Shown here one piece after another: positions 12,228 through 22,171 of a stretch of DNA of 64,000 nucleotides (its first letter is position 1; every line of letters begins with the position of its first letter). The DNA is from Hofstenia miamia. Lineage: Eukaryota; Xenacoelomorpha; Acoela; Hofsteniidae. Where the stretch lies: contig CABFPE010000534.1 of assembly GCA_900660155.1 (NCBI GenBank), forward strand, positions 252,339 through 316,338, written 5' to 3'. The position numbers and the translations under genes were made by a program. The notes under the pieces were generated by a model. It ran no database searches. It saw only the letters and a list, made by a program, of their open reading frames with translations, and had not been told where the DNA came from.

Positions 12228-14087
12228 TGGCTTTGTGCATTAGCATATTGCAGAGCCTAATTTCTGATGATAAAATGGCGTAGGGATTAGTAATTTGTAA
12301 ATTGAGATCATGATAAACGTGAAATAAATGTTTGCATTCACAGGTAAACCCATTTAAATGTAATTTTCTTCAACAATTCATTCATGGTTCAAATCAACCC
12401 ACATGGGAATCAACGTAATTATTTTTTATTGGTGTTCAAGGGTTAATTAATGTGTTATAATGTTATGTAATGTTTTCTCATATTTAATAAAATATATAAT
12501 TCATAAGGGCTTATATTTGGTACTGTTTAATCGAAAAAAAATTTCTCTTGAGACCCCTGTATATATATATATATAATTGTAGGGATTGTGGTTGAACTTT
12601 ATATAGTCATTTTTTGAATAATTGGATTATTGCGTTCCGAAGGCATTTCCTCTAGTTTAGCGTTTGTTTCATAATTTCTTAATATAGTATTTGTAGGTTA
12701 AATTCATATCAGTTTTAATTTCAAGTCAACGAAATAGTATTAACCACTACAAACATTCAGTATGGGTTATTTTTTAAAGATGAATATGTGAAAATGTAGT
12801 AGTCTCTAGAAAATACCATGATTTATTCTAGGTATTTTTCGGCAACCAAGAAAATTTTAGTTCTTAAATATAATTGTCATTTTTTGTACTGTATAAACCT
12901 GATGTAACTTGAACTGGGTTAGATGAAAGTCTTATCCGCAGCCCTTCTAAACAGGTTTTTCATTACTATCATCTAAACCAAAAACATTTTATTGGAATGT
13001 TTGAAAAACGATTTTGATATAAATTACTTTTCGTCAACCCAGCTACAGTCTTCCAGAAAATTTGGAAGATTAATTTTCTCCTCCATTCTAAAATATCCTT
13101 CGGAATTTAAAAATTTATTAATGAACAGCTACCGTTCCTAGAAATGATTGCATCGCATACATCTGTAATGAAGATAAATTTATCAAGTTCATAGCTTGGT
13201 GGAATACTATTAATAACTGAGTTTAGTATTACGAATACATGTTATTGTTCGCATTTCAAAATGAAGGAAATAATTCATAGAAGTGTTTCAAAATCCAAAA
13301 GATCATTTTTATAAATAATTCACCTGTTAAATAAATTCTTTAACAATTATACAACCTTATTAGTGAATTTTATGATTAATTCTCTTTGTATTTAACGCAG
13401 TTTGTTGAAATCGAAACAATATTTCTTAACCTTTTAAATTTGACACATAATTTCTTCTTAAATACAAAAAATATTCGCTGGTTTCATATGAAATCATTTC
13501 AATTACAGATGAGAACATTTTTAATTTCAAATGTGGGCCGGTAATGCTTTCTTCGCCAAAAACCAGTTCCATGAGTATGACGGATGTATAAGTTTTGTTT
13601 TAATCACCCGAATTTCCCAAATTTGAACTTTTTTAAATTTCCAGAATTTAATCTTCTTCAAAAATTACACTCATCGCTTGCACTTTGTTCGGCATCAATT
13701 GAAATTTTACAATACTTTCGATATTTTTGTTTTACTCGCTTGGTTAATTGGCTTAAATTCGTTTCGTATTATTTAAATGACCTTTTTATTTTTCAAACGT
13801 GTAAAATAGTATTGCATTGGCTTTGAATAATGTAATTTCTGTACAACGCTGCTTGTAGAAATAATATGAAAATATGTAGAAAATATATAGTAGCTCACTC
13901 AAAAAGATTTTATATTCTTAATAGCCTCACTGTTTAGCAAACAAATTAATTCTCATTAAGTAAATTTTGATTAACACCTATTTTGCTGAGGTTCATATTT
14001 GCAAAGATACAAATTTCCGGCACCTCCCTTGGATTCAGCATATTTATAATTGTAAAAGTCTATGACGTTACAAAGTGATTTTAGTTG

Positions 14088-14089
<2 letters not shown>

Positions 14090-14124
<35 letters not shown>
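14090..14124. repeat. (AT)n microsatellite
   Basis: Array of about 35 bp of AT dinucleotides within intron 5. Confidence 0.95.
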
Positions 14125-14127
<3 letters not shown>

Positions 14128-14464
14128 AAAACTGCAACTTGCTATGTTTATACACATTAAGTAAAGTGTAAAGTATATATGGACATGAACAATTTCTTCA
14201 TAAAGTCATGGACAGCTCTTTCATATGAACTAACGAGAATTTGTTTAAATACATCCATATGACAATTTAATTCTCTGCACCAAATTTTGAATAGAGTTTA
14301 TTATGTTACTGTTATTAATAAACATTAATTATATACAAATTATGTGTGTCTATGATCTCCATTAATATAAGCCAAGGCCAAAGCGCTTATTTAGAGCGTC
14401 CTTGCGTCGACATATATTTAGATTTTTTAGGCTCATAAGGAACATTGAATTAATTGGTTTACAC

Positions 14465-15179
14465 CAAAGTTGCAAGCGGTGCTAATTTTCGGAAATGGAG
14501 CCGAATCGAGCCCTTTCAAAATGAAACCGAACCGAATCAAGCTGTTGAAAGCTAATAACCTGAACTGTTTCAAACCGAAAAACTGCTCAAAAATCAGTAA
14601 AAAGTACAATTTGAATATTCATTTACGAAACTTAAATGGTTTCGTACCATGATTAATATTCATTTTCAAATTCGGGCGCAAACTATATAAAACAACTTTT
14701 AAGGACGCCCCTCTTACTCGTTTCCCTATATGAAGTTGCAGGAATTTTCTAAATTTCATCAGAGCATTGATTTATTTTTATTTAAATTAAATGACGTATT
14801 TACGTCATTTCAAAAACTTCGAACCGGCTTAACTCTTTCAACCCGGATGGTACATATATGTACCATTTAACTTTTCTAGCAGCATAACGGTAACAATATA
14901 CTAGTATACAGAACCCAATAGTACAATAATATAAGTTAAAAAAATACAATGGTAAATATATGTACCACATTAAATTTTTGTCCCATATAATAGTAATCAT
15001 CATAAACTTTATAAAACAACTTTACATTATATGATTTAGCCATCTAGAATCTAAAAATAATACAGAAAATATTTCGGGTTAAAAGGGTTAAGCCGTTTGC
15101 AAATCAGATATTACAAGGCGAAACCAAACCGAACCGAACCGAACCAACCCATTTATAAACTTAGCCGCTTGTAGCTTTG
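14465..15179. mobile_element. hAT-type MITE (host of a nested piggyBac-type MITE)
   Basis: Terminal inverted repeats: left CAAAGTTGCAAGCGGTGCTA, right (reverse complement) CAAAGCTACAAGCGGCTAAG. CCGAA-rich subterminal stretches lie at both ends. The flanks GTTTACAC and AGTAACAC agree at only 5 of 8 positions, so the target duplication is decayed. There is no transposase. The piggyBac-type element at 14829-15091 interrupts it; removing that insertion restores a continuous GAACCGGC...GCCGTTTGC sequence of about 450 bp. The small open frames here are chance. Confidence 0.7.
14829..15091. mobile_element. piggyBac-type MITE with TTAA target duplication
   Basis: The element is bounded by TTAA at 14829-14832 and 15088-15091. 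The inside ends are CTCTTTCAACCCGGATGG and, reverse-complemented, CCCTTTTAACCCGAAATA. A TTAA duplication with CCCTT-like ends is the piggyBac signature. The interior carries two inverted GTACATATATGTACC-like motifs and no transposase. It is nested in the hAT MITE at 14465-15179 and therefore younger than it. Confidence 0.8.
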
Positions 15180-15652
15180 AGTAACACTGCGGTTACTTCT
15201 TGTTCATGTGAGCTGTTCGAATCATTTTGAAAATGGATAATTCAGCTAAGCTTGATTGTTTAGGGTGAGAGCAGTCTTTTAGTTTTTCAGCAGTATAATT
15301 TCTCCAAAAAACAAAGTAATCGAATTAGTACAATCGGAAACCTTTTGTAGCCAGTACATTTTACATATAATTATAAAATTTGCTAGTCACAGCAACTATA
15401 ATCGAGTTTTTCATGCTTTTAGCTAACAAAGCATAGTATCTAACTGTTGCGTAACTTGTTAAGTAAAATTTTTATTTTAACGACACAGAATCAGCAATGC
15501 TAAAGCATTGTGTTTGAAAAATTATCGGTAATCATGCTTTTAATACATTTTTCTCCGATTTATTGTCAGATGTAATGATTTTGCTCTAATTATAATTTCA
15601 GCGTTATTGTTACGATTAAACCTTAAATAATTTTTTAATAATACAAAGTACA

Positions 15653-15653
15653 T

Positions 15654-15697
<44 letters not shown>

Positions 15698-15698
15698 C
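15653..15698. repeat. (AT)n microsatellite
   Basis: AT array with one AATA interruption, directly followed by an unusually GC-rich island (15715-15850) of unknown nature. Confidence 0.95.
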
Positions 15699-16898
15699 GA
15701 CACTTTATACTATGGGCAAGTGTACCCGACCAGTTTGCGCTCTGTGATGGACATCTGCCGAAAATTTAGCCCAAGCCCTTTCAGGCCGCAGAGGCTATGC
15801 CAGTTTGACCCATTTTACGCCAATTTTTATGATCCTTGCCTAAAGACATTCCTGATTTTGTTGGTTACATAGACCAATGTTAAAAAATTTTTAAAAACTT
15901 GCAGAATGAAATCGCGAATCTAGGGCTAAATGGAAATACCTCCAAGCGAATTTCATAATAGATTATTGCTTAATTGAAATTTTATATATTTTACAAAATG
16001 ATTTCCACCAGTATATTTTTTATGATTAACATTCATTGCGATCAGCAACTAGCTTTTCTTTTTTTGCATATTAATAAATATATCTAAATGTTTTTGGAAA
16101 ACCTTATGCGATTGATAATTATGATTTCTTCAGTTTGCTATTGTTATTTGTTTTTTCTAATTATTTTGATGGAACAATTGATTATTGCTTTTTCGCGTTT
16201 TTATGATTTCAATATAATGTTGAACCCTATTTTTATTGTTTGAGGCGGTGCAAAATGGCACCCCAACCGCATATCTTAAAAAATCAAAATTTTGATTTCC
16301 TTGAACGTTCATTTCAAATGTTCATTGCATGAAATTTATTTCCAGAAAAAATTGTGTAAATATCTTTGCCCAAAATATTTTATATACATTTTGTCAGAGG
16401 GCAGTACTAACATATTTTATACTAAAATTTTTTGTTTCATATTTAGTGCGTTTTATTCTACACATTTCAAATATTTTTGATGCTGATGTTCACTTGAGTT
16501 TGTTTCTGTTTAAATTACCGTATTATTTTAATTTTTTTCCGCATAAAATTGGAAAATGCTCCCTGTTTTAAAAATCTTTAAGCTGCTCCTGAACAATGTG
16601 GCCAACAGTATTTGTCTGTAAAATGGAATGACTACTGTTATATTTAGCCGTTTTAAATTACAATTTAACTCAAAGTAGTGCCTCTGTTTAAATTGGAAAC
16701 AATAATTAAGTTAAGCTAAGAGTAATTTTAGTTTGCATTTCCTACTGAATTAATGACTAGAAGCATAGAAATACGTTCGTTTACACATTTTACGAAAAAT
16801 TCTAATTATTTTCCCGTTTTGTTAAACAATACTGTAAAATGTAGTTGGAATATTTAATATACACAACAATTTAGTTCCTTCCACGTACAAAGATTAAT

Positions 16899-16904
16899 TT
16901 TATT
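16899..16904 (-). promoter_or_regulatory. Candidate poly(A) signal AATAAA for the nested exon
   Basis: AATAAA on the minus strand about 140 bp downstream of the TGA at 17043-17045. In AT-rich DNA the hexamer is common by chance; its position is what makes it plausible. Confidence 0.35.
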
Positions 16905-17042
16905 TTAATTATTTGTTATTTCGATATAGAAAACCATGGACGCTGCTGTTTTGCTGAAAAATAATTATTTTTTCCAAATTTGAAACAATTCTGCTAATTC
17001 TTTACAATATTTACATGACAAATCTAACTTTCACAGTTTGTA

Positions 17043-17424
17043 TCATCTCCGTCGGTAATGGGCGTCGATGGGCGGAAGACTGCTTCCCGAAGACTGTCTG
17101 ACCTGTTCCTGTGGCGGTGTAGACGGTGGGGTTATCACAAGGTGAGGTAGACTATTGCTTGACTTGCGTGAAAGCGGTTGATGATAAGAATTGTTTAGCA
17201 TGTTTCGCATCGACTGCTCGTCGTAGCTATGTGTTAAGTCGGTGTATGAAGCGGATGTTCGTTCTATTGGTGGTAGCAGAAGAGTGGTGTTTTCAAAGCT
17301 CTGTGAGCGATATGGGGCATCTTTTCGTGTTAATTGGGGCAAAAATTCCGCTTCGGGTTTTCGATTTAGCCTAGTATTCTCCTCCAGTGATATTTTCCTT
17401 TTCGATTTGTTACTGCATGTCATT
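17043..17424 (-). CDS. Putative 3'-terminal coding exon of an unidentified nested gene
   Basis: On the minus strand a 126-codon frame runs from an ATG at 17423 to a TGA at 17043. It is preceded directly by a good acceptor (TAACTTTTGTCTTTAG ending at 17425), so the ATG is probably internal and the exon probably enters in phase 2. The protein is Ser/Pro/Arg-rich and hydrophilic, with segments such as LLLPPIERTSASYTDLTHSY and LPHLVITPPSTPPQEQ, ending SSLPPIDAHYRRR. It has no membrane segment or recognised domain and looks like a cytoplasmic C-terminal tail. An AATAAA (minus strand, 16899-16904) lies about 140 bp after the stop. Codon use and base composition are far less AT-biased than the flanks. 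I do not recognise the family. Confidence 0.55.
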
Positions 17425-17769
17425 CTAAAGACAAAAGTTATCTAAAATATAAAGGTTCCCAAAAAATCTAGGTCATCCAATATTTTAAAATGACAGCATT
17501 AAGACGTGAAACATTGTGGCACATTCAAACATTTTTAATTTTTTGAAAAGAAATGGGAGATGAAAATATTGGATTGATATAGCTGTTATAAGAAATATTT
17601 TTTTTTGAAAATTGTAGCACTAATGAAATTAATTTCGAGAATATGAAATGAAATTTCAGACTAAGCTCAAAGTACACTTTATTGTATAAATTATATATGA
17701 GATGAAATTTCATTACTAGTCCAAAAAATGTTATGGAAGCAAAATATATAGTGTGCTGAGGTGCATTGG

Positions 17770-17826
17770 TATATATATATATATATAATATATATTATAT
17801 ATATATAATATATATTATATATATAT
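17770..17826. repeat. AT microsatellite with TATAATATATTA higher-order unit
   Basis: AT array in which AATATATATTAT units alternate with pure AT, giving several nested palindromes. Confidence 0.9.
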
Positions 17827-18351
17827 GAGACATTTTCGTTAATAGTAGGTTAAAAATAATTTCCAATCTCGTTACTAAAGTTCAAAGTACCCACATAATG
17901 ATATTTTGTCTCTGATTCCTGCTTATGTGGCATTTAGGTTGATGCATTTCATTATATGATTTTCACTTTTCATTTCAACAAAGGATCCCTAGACGCTACA
18001 AACATTGATCAGTTTAGTCTCCAAAATTTACCAAATGCATTGCGCGTTTATCTTTTAAATGTTTTATGCCAATTTCTTGATTTGCTAAATAATTAAATTG
18101 CAGGCTGGCTTTTTGATAATTAATGAAACGGCATCACGCGTATATTTAGAACACGTTTCCCAAGCTTCTTCTGATCAGTAGTTTCATTATAACACTACCA
18201 ACACTAATCAATTATTCAAGAAACATTTATTTACCTGTTGCATCCTATTGCAAATTGAACTACTTTCGAGTTATTTATTATGCAATATAAACAAAAATGA
18301 AACTGCTTAAATCAATTTTTGAATTTAGTGTTGTCTTACCCTTCAACCACA

Positions 18352-18660
18352 TGGCGTCCATTTAAAACGATAAACCATTTTCCACATTTACAAAGAATTT
18401 TCTCCAACCTATTAGCAAATTTGAAAGTTTTGGGGCATGGGTAGGTCCATTCCTAACGTCCATGAATTTATAAGGTTTTGAAACCATGGAATCAACAAAA
18501 AACTTCTACTGTTTCTTGCTATGTGCAAATGCATCCCACACCCAGTGAGGCGTTTCGTGCGAAAAGTCAGAGATCGCAGTGCTTTCAGATTGAGCATAGC
18601 TTTAATAGTTTTTGAGCTTTAGCGTTTAAAATTCATGAAAAATTTTTTGGAAAATACCTG
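18352..18660 (-). repeat. Unclassified interspersed repeat, copy 1
   Basis: The reverse complement aligns along its length with 44575-44958. Shared strings include GCTCAATCTGAAAGC, CCTACCCATGCCCCAA and GGAGAAAATTCTTTGTAAAT. The copies are about three-quarters similar and differ by an indel of about 70 bp in the middle. No terminal repeats or protein are evident. It could be a SINE or part of a larger transposon. Confidence 0.7.
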
Positions 18661-18794
18661 GTCTGCTTAAGGTTAATAACAGTGTAATATAAATTCAATT
18701 TCTCTTGCCGCTCCCCGCTTGTCTTCTTCTAAAACACTGTTTAGGAATGAATTCGTAATCCCGTATTTCATTATTCAGAATGTCGGATGTGTTA

Positions 18795-20179
18795 AGTAGC
18801 GTACACACTTACAACTTTGCGCGCAACCTATCTTGATTTAATGAGGCGCACAAGAAAAGTTGGAAGTTTGTACGCGATTTCAACTTTGTTGTAAACTTTT
18901 AATTCATACACTACGATTTTGTCATTCTCACAGAGAAAGAATTTAACCGAGTATTATTGTTTACATAACTGATTAAAATTACGCAAGATCCTTTCAAAAC
19001 GAGGTCTTCTTTCTTCAGACTGCTTGATTGTATTTGTTCGAGTGCATTTTAAGTAGCGTGCCATTTTGCGCACAACTTTTTGGGTAATTATAAAGTTCAC
19101 AGCAAAAATATTTTGCATACACACTTCCAATTTTGCGCGCAACTTTTCGGGTAATTATAAAGTTCACAGCAAAAATATTTACGCCAACTTTATTAATTGA
19201 ATCTACCAGTATTGCCATTTTTATTAATTAAATCTACCAGTAAATTACACTACAACCAATACAATGAAGCAGTCTGAATGAAAAAGGTTTTGAAAGCACC
19301 TTGTGCAATTTAAATCAGTTATGTAAATAATAATGCGCGATTTTTGTCGTCCGAACGAACAACTTTTGTTGTTGATTTGGTATGCTACACGAACAACTTT
19401 AGTCCTTTAATTAGTTTTAGACAAACGTTGGGGAGGGGGTGCTACAGGAACGATTTTAGTTGGCGACAAAAGTTGTTCGTGTAGCATGGGCTTTACAAAA
19501 CGTAAATTGTGCACTTCTCAGAAATAGATTATTGAATTAAAAGTTCACAACAAAGTTGGAATCGCGTACACACTTACAACTTTTCTCTCAGTGATGACCA
19601 ATTAAACTAATAGTTTAACTATAGTTTAACCAATTAGTTATAGTTAAAGTTAAATTAATTCATTTCAATAGTTTAACTATTAACTATTTAGTTAAAATGA
19701 AAACGAAGTTTTTTAAAAGCATCATAGTTGACTAAAAATCGTAAAAATCGACTGAAAATTGAAAACTTGAAAACTCATTTGATAATGGTTGGATACGATG
19801 ATAAAATTTCATTCGAAATTGTTTGATGTGATTTTAGAATTTCACCGATTATCGTTTGTTATATTTTACTTTAATTCTGAATAGTTAAATAATTCTGAAG
19901 CATTGAAGAAATTCTGTTTTTATTGCACCATTTATGTCTCTCCCGCGAAGCTACGTTTGCAACAAACTCTTGTCGCCAACGGGCTAAGCATTTTTTATGC
20001 AGACAATCTCTTACCTATTTTTTCAGTCTCAATTTGTAAATAGTTAAACTATTCAGTTAAATTAAATGAAAATAGTTTAACTGGTGAAAAATAGTTAAAT
20101 TAATTTAACTGGTCAACACTGTTTTCTCCTCATTAAATTACGAAAGGTTGCGCGCAAAGTTGTAAATGTGCACGCTACT
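18795..20179. mobile_element. Harbinger-like fold-back element with long inverted arms, interrupted by a hAT MITE
   Basis: The ends AGTAGCGTACACACTTACAA and (reverse complement) AGTAGCGTGCACATTTACAA begin inverted arms of about 120-130 bp. The right arm is split by the hAT MITE at 19589-20121. The flanks are TTA on both sides (18792-18794 and 20180-20182), fitting the TWA target of PIF/Harbinger elements. A second inverted pair inside (about 18950-19045 with 19250-19345) includes TTACATAACTGATT and CAGACTGCTT motifs, and CAACTTTTGTTG palindromes lie at 19360-19490. No transposase is seen. Short frames here are chance. Confidence 0.6.
19589..20121. mobile_element. hAT-type MITE rich in TTAACTA repeats
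   Basis: Terminal inverted repeats: left CAGTGATGACCAATTAAACT, right (reverse complement) CAGTGTTGACCAGTTAAATT. Both match the CAGTGxTGxCCA-type hAT end. The target duplication is TTTTCTCT (19581-19588) / TTTTCTCC (20122-20129), 7 of 8 bases. The interior has palindromic TAGTTTAACTA motifs near both ends and no coding capacity. It sits in the right arm of the fold-back element. Confidence 0.85.
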
Positions 20180-20182
20180 TTA

Positions 20183-20330
20183 CTGGTAGTTTCATTTTAT
20201 AAAATGGCAATAAATACAATTCAACCAAAAAGTTGTGCACAAAATTGTTGTATGTACGCAAAATATTTTTGCTGTGAACTTTATAATTACCAAAAAAAGC
20301 TGCGCGCAAAGTTGTAAGCTACGTTATATT
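20183..20330. repeat. Second, partial copy of the fold-back family
   Basis: The reverse complement resembles 19055-19245: it shares TTATAAAGTTCACAGCAAAA, TTTGCGCGCA and CAACTTT motifs. It begins directly beside the right end of the element at 18795-20179. It may be a solo arm of a neighbouring insertion or a rearranged piece. Confidence 0.55.
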
Positions 20331-21602
20331 GGTGTTTACGGGTAAGATAGTAGTGCTTATTTGCTCCCATTAGACAGTATAAGTTTCTCTCCAAATATAG
20401 TCGTGTTCCCATCATAAAATATTGCACACACCGATGTTGGTTTAAATTTCTATAGTTTTCATTAACATTTCATAATGGTAAAGAAATTTTAGACCCTCCC
20501 TAATCATGCGACGAGGCAAAATGATTATTTGTTTAGATAATGTATTGTGTAAAATTTCCATTGTTATCCACTAATTGGGAGAAAGAAAATGCACATCAAT
20601 ACAATTGTGTTGAATTATTGTAATTTTTTATTTGTTCTTTATAATTTATAAATATTCACAAATTTTATTACACTATCTTTGATTTGAATTCAATAAAAAA
20701 ATGTAAATATATATTTTGCAATTTTGTATAAAACCATCATGCGCAATCAGTGGAGTTTCTATTGTTAATATTGTGGATTGCTCATCAAAGCAGAACTTGT
20801 TATCTTAATTGCTACTAGTTTCGACGTAAAACCGATCAATGAAAAAGTCTAATCAATTTAAAATCTATCCATCTCTATTAAGTATGTATGTGTACAGTGA
20901 TAGGCATGACGTCCATAAAATTATTCAGCAAAATATTTCATGTCAGTTGGCCCCTCCTCCATGTACAGTTTATTCCAAAAGCGTGAATTGAGGTTGGATG
21001 AAAGTCGTCATTAATTTCATTTCTGGAAAACCTCTTTCGGAAAAAGCACCTCAATCGGTAACTTTTGGCATTGCGCGACCTTTTGACGAAGATGCCTGAG
21101 AAACCCCAGAATTTGCATGATTTTAATCAATTGATCTCCTTTGTCTTAAACTTTTTTTATTAGCTTAATTTCGCTCCTGCGTTTGAGTATTGGACAGTGA
21201 AGCAAATTCTATATTTAATGACGCTGTAACAATTTATTTCAATAACTGCAGACAATGAGAAAATCGGCCGTCTTTAATGCGATAAAAATTATGTGACATT
21301 TACTCTGAAGACTTTATTTCCAGATGATCTATCAGGTCTTTTATTAATATAAAAATTTCTGTATTCTAATGCTTCATCCAGAGCTGAAGAAATTGGTGAA
21401 ATCGAAATGTTGAATTTTTCGACACGATCAAGTGATACCCATACACAGCAATATATTATTTCCTACCACTTATGTGTTTTTTTAATGTCATTGTTTTCAA
21501 TTAAACATGCATGACTTCGCCTTTTTGAAAAGATGCTTGCGATATTAAGTATGAGAATTCCAAGAGACATTATCCCATGAAAGTTAAGTAATATATATAT
21601 AT

Positions 21603-22095
21603 NNNNNNNNNNNNNNNNNNNNNNNNNNNNNNNNNNNNNNNNNNNNNNNNNNNNNNNNNNNNNNNNNNNNNNNNNNNNNNNNNNNNNNNNNNNNNNNNNN
21701 NNNNNNNNNNNNNNNNNNNNNNNNNNNNNNNNNNNNNNNNNNNNNNNNNNNNNNNNNNNNNNNNNNNNNNNNNNNNNNNNNNNNNNNNNNNNNNNNNNNN
21801 NNNNNNNNNNNNNNNNNNNNNNNNNNNNNNNNNNNNNNNNNNNNNNNNNNNNNNNNNNNNNNNNNNNNNNNNNNNNNNNNNNNNNNNNNNNNNNNNNNNN
21901 NNNNNNNNNNNNNNNNNNNNNNNNNNNNNNNNNNNNNNNNNNNNNNNNNNNNNNNNNNNNNNNNNNNNNNNNNNNNNNNNNNNNNNNNNNNNNNNNNNNN
22001 NNNNNNNNNNNNNNNNNNNNNNNNNNNNNNNNNNNNNNNNNNNNNNNNNNNNNNNNNNNNNNNNNNNNNNNNNNNNNNNNNNNNNNNNNNNNNNN
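21603..22095. other. Assembly gap (Ns)
   Basis: 493 unknown bases. The left edge is TATATATAT and the right edge starts TTATATATAT. Confidence 0.99.
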
Positions 22096-22129
<34 letters not shown>

Positions 22130-22171
22130 TATTAAATATATTATATACTATATATATATATATATATATTC
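22096..22171. repeat. AT microsatellite at gap edge, with duplicated ATTCTATTAAATATATTA unit
   Basis: AT runs interspersed with two copies of ATTCTATTAAATATATTA, probably collapsed or misassembled repeat beside the gap. Confidence 0.85.

Larger units (their letters stand above)
6196..14464 (+). other. CAMTA intron 5, first part: no gene seen
   Basis: T-rich intronic DNA. It holds a palindrome with flanking repeats (6761-6810), a possible SINE (about 7112-7210), a weak hAT-like repeat (11279-11522) and (AT)n runs near 8602-8628, 9417-9485, 12180-12227, 12560-12575 and 14090-14124. The few longer open frames are interrupted by the AT repeats, have no recognisable protein and lack convincing splice sites. 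Confidence 0.6.
15180..17042 (+). other. CAMTA intron 5, segment 15.2-17.0 kb: mostly featureless
   Basis: T-rich DNA with one (AT)n run and a comparatively GC-rich island at 15715-15850 (GGACATCTGCCGAAAATTTA region). I cannot assign the island to a gene or repeat family. A possible minus-strand poly(A) signal for the nested exon lies at 16899-16904. Confidence 0.55.

Noticed and set aside
15715-15850. GC-rich island after an AT microsatellite
   Set aside because: Considered as exon or SINE, but no frame of note, no promoter boxes and no second copy in the window.
19015-19218. Minus-strand frames with repeated NIFAVNFIIT segments
   Set aside because: They are translations of the direct repeats inside the fold-back transposon, not a protein.
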